From positions 194,626-258,625 of the forward strand of contig NZ_NXEJ01000006.1 of assembly GCF_002915175.1 (NCBI RefSeq): a stretch of DNA of 64,000 bases. The letters run 5' to 3'. The DNA comes from Agrobacterium rosae (GTDB lineage Bacteria; Pseudomonadota; Alphaproteobacteria; Rhizobiales; Rhizobiaceae). Shown piece after piece: positions 54,892-64,000 of this stretch (within the stretch, counting starts at the first letter, position 1; every line of letters begins with the position of its first letter). The notes under the pieces are model-generated. The model searched no databases, had not been told where the DNA came from, and saw only the letters and a list, made by a program, of their open reading frames with translations. Made by a program: the position numbers and the translations under genes.

Positions 54892-57800
54892 ATGAAGTTC
54901 AACAAGCTTCGCCTGCTCGGCTTCAAATCCTTCGTTGAGCCTTCGGAATTCATCATTGAGCCCGGCCTGACCGGCGTCGTCGGTCCCAATGGCTGCGGCA
55001 AGTCCAACCTTGTCGAGGCGCTTCGCTGGGTGATGGGCGAAAACTCCTATAAGAACATGCGCGCATCCGGCATGGATGACGTCATTTTTTCAGGCTCAGG
55101 CAATCGCCCCGCCCGCAACACCGCCGAAGTCGGCCTCTACCTCGACAATTCCGACCGCACCGCGCCCGCCGCCTTCAATGATGCAGATGAAATTCAGGTC
55201 ACGCGCCGCATCGAGCGAGAGAACGGCTCGGTCTATCGCATCAATGGCAAGGAAGCCCGTGCCAAGGATGTGCAGCTTTTGTTCGCCGACGCTTCCACCG
55301 GTGCGCGCTCGCCGTCCATGGTGGGGCAGGGGCGCATTGGCGAACTGATCAACGCCAAGCCGCAGGCACGCCGACAGTTGCTGGAAGAGGCGGCGGGTAT
55401 TTCCGGTCTGCATTCGCGCCGCCATGAGGCGGAACTACGCCTGCGCGCCGCCGAGACCAATCTGGAGCGGCTAGAAGATGTCACGGCGCAGCTGGAAAGC
55501 CAGATCGAAAGCCTGAAACGGCAGGCGCGTCAGGCCAACCGTTTCAAGATGCTGTCGGCGGACATCCGCGCCCGCGAGGCGACCTTGCTGCACATCCGCT
55601 GGGTGGAGGCCAAGCAGGCCGAAGGTGAGGCGGAAAGCGCGCTCAATCAGGCAACCAACGTGGTCGCGGAAAAGGCGCAGGCACAGATGGAAGCGGCCAA
55701 GGCGCAAGGCCTTGCCAGCTTCAAACTGCCGGAACTGCGTGAAAACGAGGCCAAGGTCGCTGCCGCTCTGCAACGCCTGCAAATCGCTCGCACGCAACTG
55801 GATGAGGAAACCAACCGCATCCTGCGCCGCCGTGACGAGCTTGCCCGTCGTCTGGCGCAACTGGGCGAGGATATCGAGCGCGAAGAGCGAATGGTTTCCG
55901 ACAACTCTGAGATTCTTGCGCGTCTGGATGCCGAAGAAGCCGAAATCCTCGAAATCTTGGCCGACTCGGGCCGCTATTCCGAGGAAACCCGCGAAGCTTT
56001 CGAGGAAGCTGCCGCCAAGCTGGCCGAGAGCGAGCGGGTTTTCGCAAGCTTGACCGCAGAACGCGCCGAAGCCTCCGCCAACCGCACGCAGCTGGAACGC
56101 ACCATCCGCGATCTGGCCGACCGGAAAGCACGGCTTGACCGTCAGGCATCGGATGCTGCTGCCGAAATTGAAAATATCGATGAAAAACTCTCTGGCCTGC
56201 CCGACCCTTCGGAAAAACGCGAAAGCGTGGAGGCCGCCGAAATCGCAGTCGAAGACGCTTTGATTGTCGTGGAGGAAGCCGAATCGGCGGTAGCCAATGC
56301 GCGTTCCGCAGAAGCGCTGGCGCGTGGACCTGTGGATACGGCGCGCAATCGTCTCAACGCGCTGGAAACCGAAGCGCGCACCATCTCCAAAATGCTCGCC
56401 GCCGGTGCCGTCTCCGGTTCGTTCACGCCGGTGGCCGAAGAATTACGGGTTGATCGCGGCTTTGAAGCAGCTCTCGGCGCCGCCTTGGGCGATGATCTCG
56501 AAAGCCCGCTCGACCCTGCCGCTCCGGCCTACTGGACCGCCAACGGCGAAGGTGCCGCAGACCCGGTACTACCGCACGGCGTTGCGACCCTGCTTGCGCA
56601 TGTCGCGGGACCGGACGCGTTGAAACGCACGCTGCGTCAGACCGGCATTGTCCCCAGCGCCGAAGAAGCCAAGCGGCTGATGCCCACGTTGAAGCCCGGT
56701 CAGCGCCTCGTTACCAAAGACGGTGCGCTGTTCCGCTGGGATGGCCACATCACCAGTGCCGATGCTCCCGGGAACGCGGCGCTTCGGCTTGCCCAGAAAA
56801 ACCGCCTTGCTGAACTGGAAGGCGAGATTGAAGAGGCCCGTTACGCCTTGGAAGAGGCTGAAGAGCAGCTTGCCGCCAGCGCCGACGAGATTCGCCTTGT
56901 TGAAAGTCAACTTGCCGACGCGCGGGACCGTAGCCGCATCGCGTCGCGCCAGCTTGTCGAAGCCCGCGATGAACTATCCATGGCCGAACGCGCCTCCGGT
57001 GATCTTCTGCGCCGCCGCGATATCGTTTCCGAAGCGATCAACCAGATTAGCGGCCAGATCGAAGACATTGCCGTTCAGGAAGAAAATGCCCGCATCGAGT
57101 TGGAAGACGCGGCCGATCTCTCCGATCTCGATCTGCGCCTGCGCGAAAGCCAGCTTGAGGTCGCAACCGATCGCAGCCTTGTGGCCGAAGCCCGTGCCAA
57201 GCATGAGGGCCTGAACCGTGAGGCGGAAGCCCGCCAGCGCCGCATCAATGCCATCGCGCAGGAGCGTGCCACATGGCAGGGCCGCGCCGCCAGCGCCAGC
57301 GGCCACATCGCCACCTTGCGCGAACGCGAAGACGAGGCCCGCGATGAGCTTGCGGAGCTCGATATCGCGCCAGAAGAGTTCGATGAAAAGCGTCGCAATC
57401 TTTTGACGCAACTACAAAAGACCGAGGAAGCACGGCGACAGGCTGCCGACCAGCTGGTTGAAGCGGAAAACCTTCAACGCGAAGCGGACCGCACAGCGAC
57501 CATCGCTTTGTCGGGGCTGGCAGAAGCCCGCGAAAAACGCGGTCGCGCCGAAGAACGCCTCGTCTCCGCCCGGGAAAAACGTGGGGAAGGCGAACATCGT
57601 ATCCGCGAAGCCTTAAACGTCGAGCCGCATCTGGCCTTCCGTTTGACGGGTCTTGGTCCTGATGCGCCGATGCCCGAGACCCGCGATGTCGAACGTGATC
57701 TGGACCGGTTGAAGATAGAGCGCGAACGCTTGGGCGCGGTCAACCTGCGCGCCGATGAGGAGCAGGCGGAGCTTTCCGAAAAGCTGGCAGCGCTGATCAA

Positions 57801-58356
57801 GGAACGCGACGATATTATCGATGCGGTGCGCAAGCTGCGCGCTGGCATCCATAATCTCAACCGCGAAGGACGCGAGCGTCTGGTCGCCGCCTTCGATATC
57901 GTCAACACGCAATTCCAGCGGCTGTTCACCCACCTCTTCGGTGGTGGTACGGCGGAGCTGCAATTGATCGAATCCGATGATCCGCTGGAAGCGGGCCTCG
58001 AAATCCTCGCCCGCCCGCCGGGCAAGAAACCGCAGACCATGACGCTGCTGTCGGGCGGCGAGCAGGCGCTGACGGCGATGGCGCTGATCTTCGCAGTCTT
58101 CCTCACCAACCCCGCACCCATCTGTGTGCTGGATGAGGTGGACGCGCCGCTGGATGACCATAATGTGGAGCGTTACTGCAATCTGATGGACGAAATGGCG
58201 GCAACCACGGATACGCGCTTTGTCATCATTACCCACAACCCCATCACTATGGCGCGCATGGACCGCTTGTTCGGCGTCACCATGGCCGAACAGGGCGTTT
58301 CGCAGCTCGTTTCAGTCGATTTGCAGATGGCTGAACGGTTGATTGAAGCCGTCTGA
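54892..58356 (+). CDS. smc: Chromosome segregation protein SMC
   Basis: Condensin-type ATPase (1154 residues) that organizes and helps segregate the chromosome with ScpA/ScpB. Walker A GPNGCGKSNLVEALRW at 31-46, coiled-coil arms (about 165-500 and 655-1000, rich in Glu/Arg/Ala heptads), hinge about 505-650 (GSFTPVAEELRVDRGFEAALG), then the C-terminal head with signature LLSGGEQALTAMAL and Walker B ICVLDEVDAPLDD. Complete, no frameshift. ATG 54892 directly starts MKFNKLRLLGFKSF. scpA and scpB are not in the window. Confidence 0.96.
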   Translation: MKFNKLRLLGFKSFVEPSEFIIEPGLTGVVGPNGCGKSNLVEALRWVMGENSYKNMRASGMDDVIFSGSGNRPARNTAEVGLYLDNSDRTAPAAFNDADEIQVTRRIERENGSVYRINGKEARAKDVQLLFADASTGARSPSMVGQGRIGELINAKPQARRQLLEEAAGISGLHSRRHEAELRLRAAETNLERLEDVTAQLESQIESLKRQARQANRFKMLSADIRAREATLLHIRWVEAKQAEGEAESALNQATNVVAEKAQAQMEAAKAQGLASFKLPELRENEAKVAAALQRLQIARTQLDEETNRILRRRDELARRLAQLGEDIEREERMVSDNSEILARLDAEEAEILEILADSGRYSEETREAFEEAAAKLAESERVFASLTAERAEASANRTQLERTIRDLADRKARLDRQASDAAAEIENIDEKLSGLPDPSEKRESVEAAEIAVEDALIVVEEAESAVANARSAEALARGPVDTARNRLNALETEARTISKMLAAGAVSGSFTPVAEELRVDRGFEAALGAALGDDLESPLDPAAPAYWTANGEGAADPVLPHGVATLLAHVAGPDALKRTLRQTGIVPSAEEAKRLMPTLKPGQRLVTKDGALFRWDGHITSADAPGNAALRLAQKNRLAELEGEIEEARYALEEAEEQLAASADEIRLVESQLADARDRSRIASRQLVEARDELSMAERASGDLLRRRDIVSEAINQISGQIEDIAVQEENARIELEDAADLSDLDLRLRESQLEVATDRSLVAEARAKHEGLNREAEARQRRINAIAQERATWQGRAASASGHIATLREREDEARDELAELDIAPEEFDEKRRNLLTQLQKTEEARRQAADQLVEAENLQREADRTATIALSGLAEAREKRGRAEERLVSAREKRGEGEHRIREALNVEPHLAFRLTGLGPDAPMPETRDVERDLDRLKIERERLGAVNLRADEEQAELSEKLAALIKERDDIIDAVRKLRAGIHNLNREGRERLVAAFDIVNTQFQRLFTHLFGGGTAELQLIESDDPLEAGLEILARPPGKKPQTMTLLSGGEQALTAMALIFAVFLTNPAPICVLDEVDAPLDDHNVERYCNLMDEMAATTDTRFVIITHNPITMARMDRLFGVTMAEQGVSQLVSVDLQMAERLIEAV

Positions 58357-58712
58357 CCCGTCAACCTCGGCTTTTTATAAAAAAGACTCCCAAAGCAGCT
58401 CAAACTTCCGTAACGTGAAGTATAATTATTTATCTATCCTAATGATATATTGCCTTATATTCTCTCTTCCAAGTTGGCCTCATCACATCATCAGATGAAT
58501 ATTGCTCATCCCTCAGTTGGTGTTTTTTCTTGCAGATGAGCTGTTATGGTCAAGATGCGAGCAATTTGATCAATTTTTCAGCAGAATAGTTGTGTTTCAT
58601 ATCTAATTAATTGTTCAATAGCATTCTTTTAGTGCGTGTTCTGGAAACTACCTTGTGTGTCGTTCCGAATAGCCTGCGATTTTATGGTGGTGCGTCGCTC
58701 AAGAGGATTTCC
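58357..58712. other. 356-base AT-rich gap between smc and the chemoreceptor
   Basis: Markedly more AT-rich than the flanks. It contains several TATAAT-like stretches (near 58421 and 58449) and a run of T residues near 58370. No convincing gene; most of it is likely the promoter region of the chemoreceptor. The chemoreceptor's frame is open back to 58611 but has no ribosome site there. Confidence 0.5.
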
Positions 58713-60617
58713 ATGTCTATTCGCTCCAAACTTCTGTCGTGCATATTTTTCCTTGTAGCAATACTTGCGGTTACGTCCGTATTCTCGATTTACGCTTTGA
58801 ATGAAGAAGCAAGGCTTCTGCGCAGCATCGTCGCGGACCGGGTCATGCCCATGGCCCAGCTCAAATCCATCTCCGATGATTATGCAGTGAAGATTGTCGA
58901 TACTGTCCATAAGGTCAGCGGTGGTTCTCTGAGTATCGATCAGGGCATTCAGAACATCAGTGACGCCAAGCAGAATATTGACAAGTCATGGGCCGCCTAC
59001 AGCGGCACTTATATGGAAGACGATGAGAAACGCCTTGCGGATGATTTTCAACGCATGCGCCAATCGGCTGACGAGAAAATCGAAGGCATTGTGACGCTTC
59101 TCAGGGGCGGCGATATCGAGGAGATCGGCAAATTTGCAGATGGCAAGCTCTACGCGATCATTGATCCATTGGGCGAAGCCGTTTCCAAACTCATCGCGAT
59201 TCAGCTAGACGCGGCCCATGACGGCATGACGGCTGGCGAAGAGCTCAAGTCTTTCATCTTGCACACTTTGCTTATTCTTGGCGTGATTGCCCTTGTTTGC
59301 GCGGCCACCTGTGTCTTCATCGTCCTGCGCGGTGTCATCAGGCCCATTCAGGTCATGACCGGCTCGATGTCATCACTGGCATCCGGCAATATCGATCTGG
59401 AAATTCCAGGCGCTGAGCGCAAAGACGAAATCGGCAGAATGGCGCAGAACGTGGTTGTTTTCCGCAACAATGCCATTGAGCGTCTGCGTCTTGAACAGGA
59501 AACGGAAGCCAATCGCAGCCTGTCCGAAAAAGAGCGGATGGCGCGTGAAGAGCAGAAGGCCAGAGAAGCAGCCGACACCAGCTTTGCCGTCGATAATCTC
59601 GCAGATGCCCTGTCTCGCTTGTCGGATGGCGATGTGTCGTTCCGCATCAGCCAGCCTTTTGCCGCACATCTGGACAAGGTCCGCGAGAACTTCAACGGTT
59701 CTGCCGAAAAACTGCAGTCGGCGCTGAGCCGCGTTGCCGAAAATGCCCGTGGTATCGATGCCGGTGCCAATGAAATCCGCTCGGCTGCCGACGATCTGGC
59801 CAAGCGCACGGAACAGCAGGCCGCGTCGGTGGAAGAGACCGCAGCGGCGCTGGAAGAAATCACCACCACGGTAAAGGATTCGACCAAGCGTGCCCAGGAA
59901 GCCGGTCAACTCGTGGCCAAGGCACGCACTGGTGCTGAGCAGTCCGGCGATGTCGTTCGCAAGGCCGTTGTTGCTATGGAGCAGATCGAGAAGTCCTCGT
60001 CGGAGATTTCCAACATCATCAGTGTCATCGATGAGATCGCCTTCCAGACCAACCTGCTGGCGCTCAACGCCGGTGTGGAAGCGGCCCGTGCCGGTGAAGC
60101 AGGCAAGGGCTTTGCGGTGGTAGCACAGGAAGTGCGTGAACTGGCGCAGCGTTCTGCAAAGGCTGCGAAGGAAATCAAGGCGTTGATCACGACGTCGAAC
60201 GACCAGGTTCAGCAGGGCGTACAGCTGGTCGGTGAAACCGGCCGTGCTTTGGAAACCATCGTCACCGAAGTGCAGGAAATCAACCGTCACGTGGTGGCGA
60301 TCGTGGATGCGGCACAGGAACAGTCCTCCGGCTTGCAGCAGATCAATACCGCCGTGAACCAGATGGACCAGGACACGCAGAAGAACGCAGCGATGGTGGA
60401 AGAGCAGACGGCGGCCAGCCATGGTCTGGCGCGTGAAGCAGCATCGCTGAACCATCTGCTTGGCCAGTTCAAGCTGGGTGGCGGTTATGAAGCACCGGTT
60501 CGTGCAGCAACACCAGTCGAGCGTCCGGTTCAGTCACCAGCCCGCGCACTGGGGCGCAAGGTTGCATCCGCCTTCAGCGGCAATGCCGCCGTCAAGTCCG
60601 ACTGGGAAGAATTCTGA
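58713..60617 (+). CDS. Methyl-accepting chemotaxis protein
   Basis: A 634-residue transmembrane chemoreceptor. TM1 (about 8-30), a periplasmic four-helix-bundle sensor (about 31-185), TM2 (about 187-212), HAMP (about 213-265), a second HAMP-like segment (about 300-350) and the signalling domain with the hairpin tip IISVIDEIAFQTNLLALNAGVEAARAGE-type motif (around 460-490). Gln/Glu methylation-type sites flank it. The C-terminus ends DWEEF, an xWxxF pentapeptide like the CheR/CheB tether NWETF. ATG 58713 has AGAGGA upstream. Ligand unknown. Confidence 0.94.
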   Translation: MSIRSKLLSCIFFLVAILAVTSVFSIYALNEEARLLRSIVADRVMPMAQLKSISDDYAVKIVDTVHKVSGGSLSIDQGIQNISDAKQNIDKSWAAYSGTYMEDDEKRLADDFQRMRQSADEKIEGIVTLLRGGDIEEIGKFADGKLYAIIDPLGEAVSKLIAIQLDAAHDGMTAGEELKSFILHTLLILGVIALVCAATCVFIVLRGVIRPIQVMTGSMSSLASGNIDLEIPGAERKDEIGRMAQNVVVFRNNAIERLRLEQETEANRSLSEKERMAREEQKAREAADTSFAVDNLADALSRLSDGDVSFRISQPFAAHLDKVRENFNGSAEKLQSALSRVAENARGIDAGANEIRSAADDLAKRTEQQAASVEETAAALEEITTTVKDSTKRAQEAGQLVAKARTGAEQSGDVVRKAVVAMEQIEKSSSEISNIISVIDEIAFQTNLLALNAGVEAARAGEAGKGFAVVAQEVRELAQRSAKAAKEIKALITTSNDQVQQGVQLVGETGRALETIVTEVQEINRHVVAIVDAAQEQSSGLQQINTAVNQMDQDTQKNAAMVEEQTAASHGLAREAASLNHLLGQFKLGGGYEAPVRAATPVERPVQSPARALGRKVASAFSGNAAVKSDWEEF

Positions 60618-60651
60618 GCAGAAGCATCTGAGTAAATTGTTGGGTGTCACG

Positions 60652-60680
60652 CCGTCCGCGCCTGTCGCGGGCGGTTTTTT
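60652..60680 (+). terminator. Intrinsic terminator after the chemoreceptor
   Basis: CCGTCCGCG (60652-60660) pairs with CGCGGGCGG (60666-60674; one G-T pair) around CCTGT and is followed by six T residues. Confidence 0.9.
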
Positions 60681-60813
60681 GTTGCCGCTGGAGCGGCTTG
60701 CGCCGCATTTATGCTGCACTGCGGTGGCATCGTGGAACAGAGGCCGTTTCCAACACTGTGACAATGCTGTAAAGGGTTGAAAAATAATAACGCTTCTGGG
60801 TGGAGAGCGTAGA

Positions 60814-63540
60814 ATGAAAAAGTGGGTTTATACCTTCGGCGACGGTGCTGCCGAGGGCCGCGCGAGCGATATCGCCATATTGGGCGGCAAGGGTGCAAAC
60901 CTTGCCGAAATGGCGAGCCTCGGCCTGCCCGTTCCCCCCGGCCTGACCATTATCAGCGAAGCCTGTGCGCGTTATCATCAAGGTGGTCGCTGCCTGCCCG
61001 AAGAGTTGAAATTACAGGTCACCAGCGGCATTTCCGGCATGGAAGCCATCACCGGTCGTACCTTCGGCTCCGGCTCTCAACCCCTTCTCTTGTCAATCCG
61101 CTCCGGCGCGCGCGCCTCGATGCCTGGCATGATGGACACGGTTCTCAACCTCGGTCTCAATGACGAGACGGTGCAGGCGCTGGCCGATAATTCCGGCGAT
61201 GCCCGTTTCGCATGGGATAGCTACCGCCGTTTCATCCAGATGTATGCCGATGTGGTCATGGGGCTGGATCACGAAATCTTCGAGGAGATTCTCGAAGACG
61301 AGAAAGGTCGTCTCGGCCACGAATATGATACGGAGCTTTCCGCGCCTGAGTGGCAGCATATCGTCTCGCTCTACAAAAGCCTGATCGAAGACGAACTTGG
61401 CGATCCCTTTCCGCAGGATATGCAGGTGCAGTTGTGGGGTGCCATCGGTGCCGTCTTTGCCAGCTGGATGAACACCCGTGCCGTCACCTACCGCCATCTG
61501 CACAATATTCCCGGCGATTGGGGCACGGCGGTCAATGTTCAGGCCATGGTGTTTGGAAATCTCGGCTCGTCCTCGGCCACCGGCGTTGCCTTTACCCGCA
61601 ATCCATCCACGGGCGAAAAAGAGCTTTACGGCGAGTTCCTCGTCAACGCCCAGGGTGAGGATGTCGTGGCGGGCATTCGCACGCCGCAATCCATCACCGA
61701 AGAGGCGCGCATTACCTCCGGCTCAGACAAGCCGTCCATGGAAAAGCTGATGCCGGAGGCATTCGCAGAATTCATCAGCATTTGCGGACGGCTGGAAAGC
61801 CATTATCGCGACATGCAGGATATGGAATTCACCATCGAGCGCGGCAAGTTGTGGATGTTGCAGACCCGCTCCGGCAAACGCACCACCAAGGCGGCGATGA
61901 AGATCGCTGTCGATCTGGTGGAGGAGGGGCTGATCACCACCGATGAGGCGATCTGCCGTATCGAGCCTTCCTCGCTCGACCAGTTGCTGCACCCCACCAT
62001 TGATCCATCCATAGAGCGCCCCATCATTGGTTCCGGCCTCCCGGCCTCACCGGGGGCGGCATCCGGTGAGATCGTCTTCACCTCCGAAGAAGCCGTTTCA
62101 GCTGCCGCCGAAGGCCGCCCCGTCATCCTCGTGCGCATGGAGACGAGCCCGGAAGACATTCACGGCATGCACGCCGCCGAGGGCATTCTGACCACCCGCG
62201 GCGGCATGACCAGCCACGCGGCCGTCGTGGCGCGCGGCATGGGCATCCCCTGCGTTTCCGGCGCTGGCTCCATGCGGGTGGATGTGCGCAACAACGTGCT
62301 GATCGGCGTTGGCTGCGTGTTGAAGAGGGGCGATGTCATCACCATCGACGGCTCATCCGGGCGCGTGATGAGGGGCGAGATACCGATGACCCAGCCCGCT
62401 TTGTCCGGCGATTTCGGTAAGCTCATGGAATGGGCCGATAGTACACGGCGCATGAAGGTGCGAACCAACGCCGATACGCCGGCGGATGCGCGTGCCGCCC
62501 GTGCCTTTGGTGCGGAAGGCATTGGGCTGTGCCGTACCGAACACATGTTTTTCGAGGGTGACCGCATTCAGGTGATGCGCGAGATGATCCTTGCTGAACA
62601 TGAAGCGGGCAGGCGCGTCGCGCTCGATCAACTGTTACCGATGCAGCGGCAGGATTTCACCGAACTGTTTTCCATCATGCACGGCCTGCCGGTGACGATC
62701 CGTCTACTGGACCCGCCCTTGCACGAATTCCTGCCGAAGACGGATGGCGAGATCGTAGAGGTGGCGGCGGCCATGGGCATGTCGCAAACGCTGTTTCGCC
62801 AGCGGCTGGATGCACTGCATGAGTTCAACCCGATGCTTGGCCACCGCGGTTGCCGTCTGGCAATTTCCTATCCTGAAATCGCTGAAATGCAGGCCCGTGC
62901 GATTTTCGAAGCCGCTGTCGAAGCCGCACGCCAAACAGGCGCACCCGTGGTGCCTGAGATCATGGTGCCGTTGGTCGGCCTGCGCTCGGAGCTGGATTAT
63001 GTCCGCGCCGTCATCGACCGGGTGGCAGCAGCCGTGGCGCAGGAAACCGGTATGACGCTAGAATATCTGACGGGCACGATGATCGAGCTGCCGCGCGCGG
63101 CACTTCGCGCCCATGTCATTGCCGAGGCCGCAGAATTCTTCTCCTTCGGCACCAACGACCTGACGCAGACGACATTCGGCATATCGCGTGATGATGCCGC
63201 CCGCTTCATCGAAACCTATCAGCGCAAGGGCATCATCGAGCGCGACCCGTTCATCTCGCTCGATTTCGACGGCGTAGGCGAGTTGATCCGCATAGCGGCC
63301 GATCGTGGCCGTCAGACGCGCCCGGAACTCAAGCTCGGCATCTGCGGCGAACATGGCGGCGACCCGGCCTCCATCCATTTCTGCGAGGATGCGGGTCTGG
63401 ATTACGTTTCCTGCTCGCCGTTCCGCGTGCCGATTGCGCGGCTGTCTGCGGCGCAGGCCACGCTCGCCATGGCGGAAAAACGGGAAACCGATACCGCCTC
63501 GAAGGTCGTACCACTGAGGGCCATTCCGGCGAAGGTGTGA
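60814..63540 (+). CDS. ppdK: Pyruvate, phosphate dikinase
   Basis: Interconverts pyruvate + ATP + phosphate with PEP + AMP + pyrophosphate; cytosolic, used here probably for gluconeogenesis or PEP balance. 908 residues. The N-terminal nucleotide-binding domain has GGKGANLAEM and RSGARASMPGMMDTVLN; the swivelling domain carries H468 in GGMTSHAAVVARG; the C-terminal PEP-binding barrel has LCRTEHMF and C844 in GICGEHGGDP. All three key regions are intact. ATG 60814 with GGAGAG upstream. The gene is complete, and its stop is five bases from the convergent lipoprotein stop. Confidence 0.96.
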   Translation: MKKWVYTFGDGAAEGRASDIAILGGKGANLAEMASLGLPVPPGLTIISEACARYHQGGRCLPEELKLQVTSGISGMEAITGRTFGSGSQPLLLSIRSGARASMPGMMDTVLNLGLNDETVQALADNSGDARFAWDSYRRFIQMYADVVMGLDHEIFEEILEDEKGRLGHEYDTELSAPEWQHIVSLYKSLIEDELGDPFPQDMQVQLWGAIGAVFASWMNTRAVTYRHLHNIPGDWGTAVNVQAMVFGNLGSSSATGVAFTRNPSTGEKELYGEFLVNAQGEDVVAGIRTPQSITEEARITSGSDKPSMEKLMPEAFAEFISICGRLESHYRDMQDMEFTIERGKLWMLQTRSGKRTTKAAMKIAVDLVEEGLITTDEAICRIEPSSLDQLLHPTIDPSIERPIIGSGLPASPGAASGEIVFTSEEAVSAAAEGRPVILVRMETSPEDIHGMHAAEGILTTRGGMTSHAAVVARGMGIPCVSGAGSMRVDVRNNVLIGVGCVLKRGDVITIDGSSGRVMRGEIPMTQPALSGDFGKLMEWADSTRRMKVRTNADTPADARAARAFGAEGIGLCRTEHMFFEGDRIQVMREMILAEHEAGRRVALDQLLPMQRQDFTELFSIMHGLPVTIRLLDPPLHEFLPKTDGEIVEVAAAMGMSQTLFRQRLDALHEFNPMLGHRGCRLAISYPEIAEMQARAIFEAAVEAARQTGAPVVPEIMVPLVGLRSELDYVRAVIDRVAAAVAQETGMTLEYLTGTMIELPRAALRAHVIAEAAEFFSFGTNDLTQTTFGISRDDAARFIETYQRKGIIERDPFISLDFDGVGELIRIAADRGRQTRPELKLGICGEHGGDPASIHFCEDAGLDYVSCSPFRVPIARLSAAQATLAMAEKRETDTASKVVPLRAIPAKV

Positions 63541-63544
63541 AGCT

Positions 63545-63814
63545 CTAGCGGTTCTGTACGATGATGCGGCGTTCCACCACGACCGGGCGATAGAACATGT
63601 CGCGGCTGGATTGCGCCTGCCATGCACGGGCATCGGCCCGGCGATCCAGGTCCAAATCCAGCAGGCATCCGGCCATCTGGTCGGTGTTGGGGCGGAAGCC
63701 ATAACCACGGCAGGTGGTCTCATCACGCGCTCGTCGTTCCTCCGGGCTCAATGTCTGGCAGGATGAAAGCGCCAGCATTGTCGCAACTGCGCCAAGAACG
63801 ATGGAAACACGCAT
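63545..63814 (-). CDS. Small lipoprotein
   Basis: An 89-residue protein with a signal sequence and lipobox LSSC (C19), so it is probably anchored in a membrane. The mature part has two further cysteines (TTCRGYGF and AGCLLDLDLDRR), an arrangement seen in many short rhizobial lipoproteins of unknown function. ATG 63814 with AGGGAG upstream. Confidence 0.8.
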   Translation of the reverse strand: MRVSIVLGAVATMLALSSCQTLSPEERRARDETTCRGYGFRPNTDQMAGCLLDLDLDRRADARAWQAQSSRDMFYRPVVVERRIIVQNR

Positions 63815-64000
63815 GATGTTAACTCCCTGTAGTGCCAGCTCACGCTGATCTTGCTGCCTGCTGATTACGCTGGTTTCGCCGCATGGAAAAGCCCGTCATG
63901 CGTCAAAGGTTGCAAGTGCTGCGCAGCCTATTTCGCGCGAACAGATTCCATTCGACGTCGAAACCCATTATGACACGGTAGATGAGCGATTCCCGCGAGT
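63815..64000. other. Right end of the window, no assignable gene
   Basis: A frame starts at ATG 63982 (MSDSRE) and runs off the end; it is too short to judge. A 32-codon frame at 63883-63981 ends directly before it and may be only a chance frame. Nothing else seen. Confidence 0.35.

Noticed and set aside
63883..63981. 32-codon plus-strand frame near the right end
   Set aside because: No ribosome site and no motif; likely chance.

Overview
This window looks like ordinary chromosomal DNA from an alphaproteobacterium of the Rhizobiaceae, closest in gene content and order to Agrobacterium/Rhizobium. The evidence is a CcrM-type methyltransferase, an aa3 oxidase cluster followed by ispH-thrB-rnhA, BioMNY plus a BioR-type regulator with its TTATnnATAA boxes, MPP-like M16 peptidase, IalB and RT0821-type surface proteins, and RIME-like palindromic repeats. 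I see no rRNA, tRNA, CRISPR array, prophage or insertion sequence. All assignments come from reading the sequence and from knowledge of the families; no database was searched.

Layout. 1-10.5 kb (mostly minus strand): a cut-off secreted intradiol dioxygenase, dxs, a pirin, xseB coupled to an HDAC-like hydrolase, the biotin ECF transporter bioMNY, a divergent YcaQ/AlkX-type glycosylase, ribB with a degenerate second domain, and aroC. 10.5-22 kb: a large PAS-GGDEF-EAL protein, a DUF1344 protein, a phosphatase, fabI, a J-domain protein, a lipoprotein, pdxH, a MazG-like protein, a HAD and a VOC protein, tldD and an IalB-like protein. 22.3-31.8 kb (plus): coxB-coxA-ctaB-(coxF-like)-ctaG-coxC, DUF983, surf1, ispH, thrB, rnhA and a Dabb protein. 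31.9-36.1 kb (minus): a zinc-type ABC transporter with an unlisted 40-aa membrane peptide at its head and a tandem inverted-repeat operator, then a 1-Cys peroxiredoxin downstream of a DsbD-N-like protein. 36.2-46.9 kb: AlgH/YqgE, CsbD, a zinc-ribbon metallopeptidase, then the minus-strand run thrC-M16 peptidase-GNAT-GGDEF/EAL, a lipoprotein, a BrnTA toxin-antitoxin pair and a HAD protein. 47-64 kb: bioR, a second bioY coupled to DUF1284, a four-repeat secreted protein, ccrM, HAD-mutY, DUF721, a DsbA-like protein, smc, a chemoreceptor, ppdK and a small lipoprotein.

How genes work together. Respiration: the cox cluster holds the three large oxidase subunits and the haem-O (ctaB), copper (ctaG) and Surf1 assembly factors. 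Biotin: two separate BioY uptake proteins are present, one with its own BioMN energizing module and one alone next to BioR; only the second has BioR boxes. Threonine: thrB and thrC are present but in separate transcription units. Genome maintenance: mutY, rnhA, xseB, smc, ccrM and the AlkX-like glycosylase.

No large undescribed system stands out. The most rewarding leads are small: the 40-aa membrane peptide and tandem operator at the zinc transporter, the BioR-bioY-DUF1284 unit, a perfect FNR/FixK-type palindrome at the start of coxB, TAACCAT repeats before ccrM, and the four-repeat secreted protein opposite DUF1284. Many real start codons are TTG or GTG; where I moved a start, the reason is given in the entry.
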